Origin: Selaginella moellendorffii
Lineage: Eukaryota; Streptophyta; Lycopodiopsida; Selaginellales; Selaginellaceae
DNA length: 64,000 bases
Direction of reading: 5' to 3'
NCBI RefSeq assembly: GCF_000143415.4
Contig: NW_003314276.1
Coordinates: 1,972,107-2,036,106, forward strand
The notes beneath the pieces were generated by a model. It was not told the origin of the DNA, did not search any database, and saw only the letters and a program-made list of their open reading frames with translations. The position numbers and the translations under genes are program-made. How positions within the stretch are numbered: position 1 is the stretch's first letter; every line of letters begins with the position of its first letter. Below, piece by piece: positions 45,226 to 54,840 of the stretch.

Positions 45226-48200
45226 TGTTCCTTAGTCCGACTTTTATTGGTGCTCAAGTATATCACCACTAGTGTTGGCATCGGAAGGTCCGAGGAGTGG
45301 GCCTATCCTTGAGGAGTAGCAAGTCGGGAAGACATGGCTCTCCATTACAGTTCATGTGTGAACTTGTAGACGAGGTGGTGGATAGAAAAGGGCCAATAAT
45401 GGAACGACTTTGGGATCTTGGGAACAGTATATGGTTTTCCTCAAAGAGTTGAGGATGTGATCCAGATGAGCGTTTGACTTAGCAAACTGGCTAATGTAGT
45501 TATGGTAAACAACTACAGTTGGGATCACGGGAAAGATAAAGACTCCAAAGCAATAAAGGAGTCACAAGATTTTCCTCATATAGTTGAGGTTGGTGCTCAT
45601 GAATGTGAGACCAGAAGTAATGACCGTGGGAGGTCAAATACGGAAGAGGACTCAAGTCCTTGAAAAGGTAGCCGGGGCTACCTCTAATAAATGCTGGAAC
45701 AACCCAAGGAGTTGGGGGTGTATTAAGTGGATGAGTTGGTGTTCTCATCACATGGACAAGTAGTCCTAAGGGGCAAAGGTTGCCCCCAAAGAACAAAATC
45801 AGGTGTCGGAGTAACACTTGTGAAAATAGTCCTTTTGAGTAGGACAGGAATGCAAGAAGTGTATTCTAGTGAGCTAGTGCCTCACAAGTAGGACCTTACG
45901 GGTCTGTGGATTAACCAAGTCCAAAACTGCTGGATGACTCAAGTAGAGTCAACGGATGGTCCTAAAAGGACTGATGGAAGCATTTTGACTGAGGTGTGTT
46001 GTACCCCACAAAGGATGGGGGGGGATCATAGGATCCAAGGATGAAAACAGAGGGTATCTCATCGATGGCAAAATATGCCATGCTAAAGTTATGGGAAAGG
46101 TGTTCCCAGAAGAAAACAACTTTGACATAAAGTTGTGTGTGACCTCTATGGTGTAGTGCTAACGGATGGTTGGCATGAGAAAGAGCGGTGTTGGTCTTGG
46201 CAAAGACTTAGACACGAAGGGGAAATGTCATAGAGGTAGGCTCGTGGAGCCGATGGTGTGGAGACACCAAATGTGCCAAGGTGTGATACCTTGAGGCTAT
46301 GTTGGTGGGTTCATGAGAACCCCTTGCCAAAGGAATCCCAATGGAAATGGGAATAGCATAGCCTAAGCTGCAAAGCATGCAGTTGGAGTGTGGTGACCCA
46401 GATAATGATGGAGGTGTGAAAGCACCAAGCAATGAGTTGTAGGACTTGACAACTATGAGGCAACTAAGCAAGAGGTGCAAAATAACTGGTTAAACGGGTA
46501 GAAGGTGGCTACCCAAGACTTCTTAATAGCATAGGGAAGTTGGATATACCCTTACGGGGGATAAGTTGCTTGTGTTGCGATATAGTAAGTCAATGTCATA
46601 AAAGGAAATACTCATTGTCAAGAAAGCCATCATTGGGACACCCGAACACTCTAGAACACCAGAAGGTGGTGTTTGATGTCGCGAGGGCAATGGATAAAGC
46701 CCAAGGGACTAAGTCCCTAGCGAATGATGGATAGAAGGTGCTATCCAAATGTCCAAGGTTGCGGAGACAGGAGAGGACTGTCTACCCGAGTTGGACAAAG
46801 CCAAAAATGGAATTTTGGCAAGGCTAGTGATGGGCATGTAAAGGCCCATAAGTAACAATGTAATCCCAGTGTGTGGGATTATAAGGTGAGCATACCCGGA
46901 TTGAGGAACCACTCCCTAGGCTATTGGGTAGGTTCATCCCTAAGAATACTTGCTAAAGCATTATAGAAAGTGCAAAGCTATCCTCCTGGTCTGGAGGAGA
47001 ATGACCAAAGGAAAGGTGTGAAGCCAAAAAGCAAGAAGTAAGGGGATAGAACCGAACCGTAGGAATCAAAGGGCATAACCAAGGTTGGTTATGCCAGCTG
47101 GGAGTGGAGAATCAAGTGGGGGCTCGAGGGTGTTGCCGCTAGCAACCGTGATGCCATGGAGAGTCTAAAATATGGAATTGTCCATGTTAGACTATGTGGC
47201 ATTTGGAAGGCTTGCAAAAAGGGAGGCCTTAGCAAGCTAAGGGACAGAGTTCCTTCAAGGTTCCCAAAGATGATTCTAGGTAGCGTAGTACCTAAAAAGG
47301 CCAAGCGTAAATGGTTCAAGGAACGCGCGAAATCAGAGTGGCGCAGCAGAAGCGTGGTCTTGAAGCTTGCCATGAGGCAAGGTTATCAAGGTTAGGGAAG
47401 AAGTTCCCGAGTGTTCAAAGAGAGGGCTTTGAACGAAAGTCGGTGATCAAGGGCTTTCACGCTTGTGCAGGAACCATGTTACAGTGGTCGAAGGACTTGC
47501 CAAAGCAAGATTGGCAAGTCAGGGGAACAAATACCCTAGTTGAAGGTGATAACTTCAAAAAGGGTGGGCCATGGGGCCAAGCATGGAGGAGTCCATGCAT
47601 GATCACAGGCCTGTCAAGTGAGAGGACTTGGCAGTGGGGAGGAACTAGGTTCCTAAGCTGTGATCTATAGCGCGCTTTAAAAATGAGTTGGTGCACCGGC
47701 GTGGGGAGTCACGCCAGGCATCTTGTGTGATGCCGTCCGTAGATGCATATACGGAGGTTGGGTTCGAGTCCCGACCCTCTAGTGCTTGGGTTCGAGTCCC
47801 AAATCACTAGGGCGTGGTGATGGTTTGGAATATGAGGACACTCATATTTCGGTGGTCATGGACTCTCAGTGGGGAGACTGGTTTGGGCACACCGCCAAGC
47901 GAGGGATGCCTCGGAGTCGTGATGCACGGTTAGATTGCTTAGTGTGAAAGCTCAGCATATCTAACTTGAACGCTTTGGTGCAAGTGGCACCAAGGTCGTG
48001 GTGAGTGAGATGGGGACACCTAATCTCAGTTGCTATGAACCCTTGGCCGTAAGGGCTGGCTTGGGTGCACCGCCAAGTGTGGGGGATGCCCCCGGGGTTA
48101 TAGTCAACAACTTGGAGGTCTAGAAGACCAAGTACCTATTGGCAACTCTGTTAAGGTGCCATAGTGAGATCACTAGGTGATCTTATGGCCAGATAAGGAC

Positions 48201-49299
48201 AAGGTCCTTGGTTGGTTAAGGAATGAAGTTCCTGGTTCAAAATGTTGAAATTGAACTGTTTAAGGTGGTGTGGCTTGGTCGTGATGACCAAGTGGGAAGA
48301 GCACCTAAGGGAAATAAACTATGTCCGTGCGATGGCATAGTGAGTCCGAGGAAAGTAGTCTCTATAAAAGACCCATGGGAGGGTCATGAAGTTGGGCTGT
48401 GGATAGAGCCCATAGCAGAAGATGCTAAAGAGACGTACTAGGGGTGAACATCCTCCGGACTTGGCAAAGAAGAGTCTTTGCTATGGAACCGAAACAATAC
48501 CTCAAGGAGGGAGGTAGAGATTCGATGTTGCTTGGTGCAACAATCAACGGATAGGAGCAAAAGATGAGTGGCCAAGATAGGGCCGTGGAATCCCTTGGAA
48601 GGAATCCAAGTGACAAAGTTAGGCGAGGAACACTAATGTGTTGGACGCTAACAAGTTGCGGGAAAGGAAGTGTGTTTCCAAGGAGGGATTCCGAAATGCT
48701 CCGATTTGGCGAAAGTGGAAGCTCCAAGGGAGGGAGCGGTAAGGTAGCCAAATGATAGGGTCATGAACAGCCCTAGCACAAAGTATGATAATTGGAACTT
48801 TGGCACGAAATAGAAGAGAGGATGATGGTGCCCTCGAGTAGAGAACTTCCTAGGATGGGAAGTGGAGTTGCACAAAAGGTGCAAGGCAAGGTGTCGGAGA
48901 CACCTAGGAAATTGACTCCAAGAAGTCAAAATTCAAAGTTCCAAAGTGCAAAGGTTATATCGATAGAAATTGAGACTACTCGAGAAGGAGTAGTGGGATT
49001 GACTTAGAGAAGGGTCTCTAAGAGGTTTAGCGAGAACTAAACCAATAAAAGGAGAGAACCACTATATGTGGTCCAATCAGTCTCTAAGTTTGAGAGACTA
49101 CCCTCCTTAGAGGATATGCAAAAGGCATGGTGAGCCTTCAATGTCCAACCATTGACGAATATGGAGAAGGCATGGTGAGCCTTCAATGTCACACCATTGA
49201 CAAATATTGGCTACGCGCCAAGGATGGAAATGGTAACACATGTGGGTGTTACTTTATAAAATGGTTCACCGTTCGATGAAGACATCGAACTTCGTCTAT
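45226..49299 (+). other. Internal non-coding region of the LARD
   Basis: No gene is seen. The distal 2.7 kb correspond to the internal part of the truncated relative at 30562-32780. 47740-47815 holds two GGTTCGAGTCCC boxes after a short inverted repeat (CCGTAGATGCATATACGG), and 49271-49290 the pre-polypurine hairpin GTTCGATG-4-CATCGAAC. Confidence 0.75.
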
Positions 49300-49311
49300 G
49301 GGTGGTGGAGT

Positions 49312-49922
49312 TGTGAGACACAAAATCCCTAGGCCCCAAAGTGGAGCCGGAAGGGCGCCACATGGTAGTGGCCGAAGCAAGAGCCAAACGAGCGTAACAC
49401 GTTTGGACCAAAAGCTCCGACTTGAAAAGTCAAGAGCGGGAGTGGAACTCCCAACGAAGTGCTCGAGGAACGAGCACGAAGCGAGCAAAAGGCGAGGCTC
49501 CAAAAAGGGACCCAAAAGGACCAACACATGACACGTGGGAGTGTCCGAGATGGACTCGAGTTGGAGTCCGAAGTGGAGTCCGAGATGGACCCGAGTTGGA
49601 GTCTGAAGTGGAGTCCGAGATGGACCCGAGTTGGAGTCCGAAGTGGAGTCTGAGATGGACCCGAGTTGGAGTCCGAAGTGGAGTCCGAGATGGAGTCCGA
49701 AGTGGAGTCCGAGGTGGACCCGAGATGGACCCGAGTTGGAGTCCGAAGTGGAGTCCGAGATGGACCCGAGATGGAGTCCGAGATGGAGTCCGAGGTGGAC
49801 CCAAGATGGACCCGAAATGGAGTCCGAGATGGAGTCCGAGATGGACCCGAGATGGAGTCCGAGATGGAGTCCGAGATGGAGTCCGAGATGGAGTCCAAAG
49901 TCAAGACCGAGACCGAGACCGG

Positions 49923-49954
<32 letters not shown>

Positions 49955-51069
49955 TCGGGACCGAGACCGAGACCGAGACCGAGGCCGAGGCCGAGACCGA
50001 GCCCGAGCCCGAGTCCAAGTCCGAGTCCGAGTCCGAGTCCGAGTCCGAGTCCAAGTCCGAGTCCGGAGCCTGAGAGGGTGAAAGCCCAAAGCGTTTGTCT
50101 CCCAGACCCTGGGGGGTTCGGTGAGCTCCAAAAGTATAGTAGGGGGAGGACTGCAGTGGAGCCAGTTTAGCCAGGAAAGGCCAGTTTGGCCCAGGAAGGC
50201 CGGACCCAGTGTTGGGTGATGAGCTGCCCACTGGGAAGTCCAAGACTAGAGTGAACACGGACCGACAAGCGGGGTAGCTTGGTGAAGTGTTCAAGAGCCG
50301 GCTCTAGTTCCCCCGGGAGATCGACTGGCCGATGCTCCCAGTCCAAGTGTGGGTGGCACTACCTACTTGGATACCAGGCGTGGCTCAACGGAACCTCGCT
50401 CTAAGCCCATGGCTAGAGCACCTAAAGGCGATAGGTGGGGAGAGTACCCAGGTGGCTCGCGTAAGGCCACGGTGTTCCGAAATGTTGTCCCAAAGGCCCA
50501 GACTGTGGAAAGGAAGAGGAGCAGTCCTCTGGAGAAGTGACCAAAGACACAGTCGTGTGGTGAAGAAGTCCCAGAGGACCGTGGGACTTAGTGGTCGGGC
50601 CTGTGGGCCTCGATCCAGTGGCAGTGTTGGCAAACACGGCCAAGGGCAGAAAGGGACTTAGTGGGGACTGATAGAGGGATATTGGGGAAGGCTATTCCCC
50701 TTGTCAATGGGCATCCTAAGGATGCTAAGGAGTGGATCTGAGATCACCACTCACAGATGGTTTGCCTAGTCTTGGAGAGCCAAGACTGTGATGCAAGTGG
50801 TATTGGACTACCAGTGTGGCAAAGGTGATTGGGCATGGCCTTAGCGTAACGGGCTGCCATGTCGGTGGTACCTTTGAGTGTCGGTCATGGGATCAGACAC
50901 GTGGAGCACTTGGACCAAGTGTAAATGTTGAGTGGCATGGATGCCATTCTCGGGGCTAGCAAGTCCCAAGTCCTGGATTGGACTGATGGAGGTTGTGAAT
51001 GAGACTCCTCCAAGTGGTCGGAAGTGTGGTTAAGTGACTAAAGTAGAACGGAAAATTTAGTCTCTTACA
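49312..51069 (+). repeat. Right LTR of the LARD
   Basis: Nearly identical to the left LTR outside the array. Inside the array the two differ by gains and losses of units: fewer GATGGACCC units near 49690 and more CCGAGA units near 49910-49990. The net length difference is only 1 bp. Confidence 0.92.
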
Positions 51070-51953
51070 CGAATGTTCTGATCGTCCAACACCTTCCTAT
51101 TGATCAAGTCTGGAAACCTCATCTCGCCCTTCATTGTTCGGTAGTAGGGGATCACGTTTGCGATGTCAGGTGTTACTGGACTTGCCAGCATCTTCTGCTT
51201 CAGTTTCTCCACCCACTCATCAGATACTAGCCTGTGGTTGTATTTTCTTTGGATGTCGATACGGCTCACGTCGATTGTATATACTTTGTTGGAATAGTAA
51301 CAAGTACTATTATCTGCGACGATTTTTGCTACCTCTTCTTGCTCTTTCTGCTCTTTGCGGCTCTTCTTTTTGGTGGGTGTAGTGTTCGAACCCGAGGCAA
51401 TGGCATCACCGAGTAGCTTCTTTTTTGGAGCAGGAGAGTCGGACGTCGGCTTGAGCTTGACCACCCTTTTCTGCTTCGGGGTAGTTTCCAGATCGACCCC
51501 CTTCCCCTTCGCTTTGCGAACTGGAGGCACTCTCAACGGCTCAATGTTGGAATATAGTTTTTGAACATCGCCGTAGGTGAGGTCCGTGGATTCCATGTGA
51601 TCTTCATAGACCTGCAGCGTCTTTGAAATTGTGGGCGTCCTGGACAACCTCTCCCTAGCTCCCTCTAGGAATTCCTCATAGCCGCTGCCCCCCTCCGGGA
51701 AGCCGCTAGGATGTGCAAGGTGGATCTTGAAGGCGGATGCTGTCTCTACCACAAGTGCCAGTCCATATTCTTGCATGGAACTGCATGGAGTGTCTGTCAC
51801 TTGGATGAGGATCCCTATGCATTCTTTTCTCCCACCATCTGTGTTGTACAGCCTCAGATCCTCGCCTTCCATCCCGAAAGTCCAACTGGTGAGCTCCTCC
51901 CCCTTTTCTGCATCCACATTGACAGTGGCTGGAAGAAGAACGCAATTCCTCGC
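51070..51953 (-). CDS. 5' coding exon of the ParB-like gene, interrupted by the LARD
   Basis: The exon starts after an acceptor TTTTTGAACAG at 51954 with ARNCVLLPATVNVDAEKG and runs open for 294 codons to QNIR, where the LTR element sits. The first 150 residues contain WTFGMEGEDLRLYNTDG and EYGLALVVETASAFKIHL; no family is assigned. A basic, Lys/Pro-rich segment (RKAKGKGVDLETTPKQKRVV; KKKSRKEQKEQEE) looks like a nuclear signal. The ParB-like start VYTIDVSRIDIQRKYNHRLV then WVEKLKQKM is at the 3' end. Since the insertion the gene cannot make a continuous product. Confidence 0.55.
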
Positions 51954-52192
51954 CTGTTCAAAAATGCATAACAATTAGAGCTGATAGATGAAAAGCTAGC
52001 AGCTGGAAATAACGTGAGGCCACACGCCATTCACCACTGCATCAGATGTCTTGAGGCTGCATCCTAAGATGGCGTGAGGCTACACGCCATCTGTAACCGG
52101 ATTGCACTCGAGAGCCCAATCGGTGCATGCCAATGTTGCTACTGAATGGCATGTGGCCTCATGCCATTTTCTACTTGGCCTAAAAGACTTAC
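51954..52192 (-). other. Three palindrome-bearing introns near the 5' end of the ParB-like gene
   Basis: Minus-strand candidates are 52192-52142 (51 bp, GTAAGTCT to CATTCAG, palindrome 52146-52167), 52097-52064 (34 bp, GTTACAG to CATCTTAG, palindrome 52069-52090) and 52034-51954 (81 bp, GTGAATGG to TGAACAG, palindrome 52009-52030). They are separated by exon-like pieces of 44 and 29 bp. The first and last have good splice sites; the 34-bp one may be too short to splice. Confidence 0.5.
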
Positions 52193-52580
52193 CATTTGAA
52201 GCCGAATGGAGGCGTGACAATCGAGGCCGGACTCGCTGGCGAATGTGCACTGTGTGTGCAGCAGATCGTAGTAGCAAGGCTACTCTGCCACTTACAGTTG
52301 GAGAGTGGCGCTGAAATCTCCCGGGACGCCAAGTGGGCTGCATGTGGGTGGCGGAGTGGGCGGCGGAGTTGGAGGCGAAGTTACAAACTGGGTGTGTCTT
52401 GAAGTGGACGCCGATGCACACGAGCGCGAGTGTGATGCAAGCGCAAGTGGACGTCGATGCACACGAGAAACCTGTAGAGAAGGTAGATGAGCGCGAATGT
52501 GAGCGTGATCGCAAGTGGGAGCGTGATGCGAGCGCGAGTACGATGCAAAACCTAACCTCACACGCGTGAAATGTCACGAC
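52193..52580. other. Probable upstream exon region with a GC-rich repeat
   Basis: 52380-52560 is built from diverged units of about 24-30 bp around GATGCACACGAGCGCGAGTG and GCAAGTGGA. Several frames are open on both strands, so no coding call is safe. A minus-strand exon ending at 52193 before a strong donor is likely. Confidence 0.4.
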
Positions 52581-52986
52581 GGTTGGTAATCCCGCAACGT
52601 CATCATTCCTCGGACTTGGGCGCCACCATTAATTTCTGGATCGCCGTGCGCATGCATGCACGTGAAATCCAAAAGAAATCCGCAACGTCATCATTCCTTG
52701 GACTGCATGCACGCGAAATCCAAAAGAAAGATCATGATTGGGATATTATTTAATACCCTCGCTATATTTATACCATGCATGATTGGATATTCCAAAGCAT
52801 CTTGTATTTCCAAAAATGCCAGATGTTCAGCTAAATAAAGAATGGTATACAATGTCCTTCTTGATGACTCTGCAAAGAAGCATCTCGATCGGACACCACA
52901 TGAGACCACACGAGCCTTACAATGTTTCAGGGGCATTTGCCATAGATCCGACCGTTATTTTGCTCCAAGATTTTACAGTTTGGTGT
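52581..52986. other. Spacer left of the inverted repeat
   Basis: No gene is seen. Two copies of GCACGTGAAATCCAAAAGAAA-like text (about 52658 and 52709) form a short local duplication that includes CGCAACGTCATCATTCCT (also at 52598). Confidence 0.5.
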
Positions 52987-53210
52987 GCATTGACCTTTCC
53001 ATCGACACTGCAAAGGGACATCACAATCAGATGCAGGATCACAAGAAACTAACTTCACTAACTCTGGTTTCACCAAGATCTATGTAAGGAGTTATGAAAT
53101 GAATGGACCCTCTCTATTGAAATGTGTTTATGGTCCTAGGGGCATTGTGACATATCAAAGGATTTTGCATCAAGTTCTGTATTTGCATGTTTATCAAGCT
53201 ACTGAATTGC

Positions 53211-53236
53211 TAAACCCTAAACCCTAAACCCTAAAC
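53211..53236 (+). repeat. Telomere-like repeat, left arm
   Basis: Three full CCCTAAA units with flanking partial units. Its mirror is at 63750-63775. Confidence 0.9.
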
Positions 53237-54560
53237 ATGTGGCAAATGCTGCGTGAAGAAAGATGCCCTTTCTGGGCAAATGCTGTAAGAGGCAGATGCC
53301 GAGCAAATGTATCTCAGGCTAGTGAAGGGGACAAACGAAAGCTAGCTATAAACATGACGGGATGCAAATAGATTACTGTCAAGACCCCTAACAAGATCAA
53401 GACTGGAAAATGCAAAAAGACAAAGAGAAAAGCTAGTAGAAACAAAGAAGAGGCCTTAGATTGGCGTTGATTCAGATTGTGGAGAAATGGAACAAGGCTA
53501 ACCTATATATACTATAGGTTGATGAAGCTCCACCACTCTTGGATCGAGGACGGCCTAAATATAGCTGAGGTCAAGGAGGCGCCACATCATCATCAGGAAT
53601 GTGGCTCGAGACTCAGGAATCGGGAAGTGTCTCGAGAGTCAGGAATATGGTCTGCAGGTCAGGAATCCGGCGAGAGTTAGGAATGTGGCAAGAATTGGGG
53701 GATTCCTGACAATTACTAGGCTGGTCCTGCGAAAATCAAAAACCATAATTGAAAACATTGAAAATGCAAAAAGAAAGGTTTATAATATTTTTGAATTTTA
53801 AGCAACCAAAGGAATGTAAGTAGGGCATGTGTTTATAAGTTTAAAAATGCCTCAACTACTTAAATTCCCAAGTAAATAAAGCTATTTCTATTTTTGGTAC
53901 AGGTAAACTTTATAGCGTGTGGGCTCATGCAATTTTGAACCCAAAAATGCACCAAAAAATGCTCGACTAGCATTATTCTTTGAATGGCGTGTGGCCTTAT
54001 ATTGCCATAAATGGACGTACACACACAGCATAATTATTCCTTTACACGGCGAATAATCTTGGCGCGGATCGCTGACATGGCATGGCAAAGTTCGAATCAC
54101 TGACATGGCACAGCTGGATCGAGGCAAGGACATGATGTGACAAAGTTCAACCTCCGACAGCAAAGTCTAGAAGCTACTCAGTTTGAAATTTGTCAGAGGA
54201 ATCATAAAATCTGGTTTGTCAGAGGATTTGATGTGACGTTCAAGCGTGTGTTATTTTTGAATTCTCGAACTCATTCCTAGGTCTATCATTTTTGTGCGCT
54301 GTGTTCTTGGTTCCGCTGAGCACAGTGAGCGCTGCTTGTGTAAGCGGCGTTGTGAGCTGTGGTTTATGCGTCTACGAGCGGTTGCGGCATTGCGAGCGCC
54401 ATTGCGAGCGGCAGTTTATGCGAGTGGCAGTTTGTGCGAGCGGCGCTACGAGTAGTTGCGGTGTTGCGAGTGGCACTGTCTTTGGTGTGGCTACCGCTTC
54501 CTCTTGATATTCGGCACTTGTGCTTCCTGGTATGTTCACCATGGAATGGCTTAGGACCAC
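53237..54560. other. 5' flank of the left-arm transposase-like gene
   Basis: No protein-coding gene is supported. It contains palindrome members at 53912-53933 and 53984-54008. About 54371-54480 holds diverged 21-24-bp units around TTGCGAGCGGCAGTTTATGC; the mirror at 62810-62960 has an extra unit. Confidence 0.55.
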
Positions 54561-54568
54561 ATTTAGAA

Positions 54569-54758
54569 ATGGCATGAGGCCACATGCCATCTTGGGCCCT
54601 TGCAATTTCATGGCTAGCGTATTGTCATGTATGTTTTTACTTGCCTGCAGCTGTGTGTATATCAAGATGGCATGAGGCCTCATGCCAATTTTGTGAATGC
54701 AAAATTTCACGTGGGTGTCAATAGCATGTTTGAATAATGGCATGTGGCCTCATGCTAT
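54569..54758. repeat. Cluster of three 22-bp palindromes upstream of the left-arm gene
   Basis: Near-perfect members at 54569-54590, 54667-54688 and 54737-54758, spaced 98 and 70 bp apart, ending 83 bp before the start codon. A TTGCCTGCAG acceptor-like site (54640-54651) lies between the first two and a CACTTTCAG directly precedes the ATG, so the last two may lie in a leader intron. Confidence 0.85.
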
Positions 54759-54840
54759 TGAGGTTGTTTGGTATGTTATGATTTAGGCCATTCTCCAATC
54801 ATTTTTTGTATGGTCTTAACTTCTTTTCTGCACTTTCAGA

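Larger units (their letters stand above)
43454..51069 (+). mobile_element. Large non-autonomous LTR retrotransposon (LARD)
   Basis: 7616 bp: left LTR 43454-45210 (1757 bp), primer-binding site TGGTATCGGAGC at 45214-45225, internal region to 49299, polypurine tract 49300-49311, right LTR 49312-51069 (1758 bp). The internal 4.1 kb have no gag, protease, RT or integrase and no frame above about 120 codons. LTR tips, primer site, hairpin and polypurine tract match those of the chromovirus at 16025-23568, a likely source of the proteins it needs. The insertion interrupts the ParB-like exon. Confidence 0.92.

Noticed and set aside
54292-54577. Cys/Ala-rich short frames in the GC-rich tandem repeat
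   Set aside because: Open because of the 21-24-bp repeat unit; different frames are open in the two arms and none is conserved.
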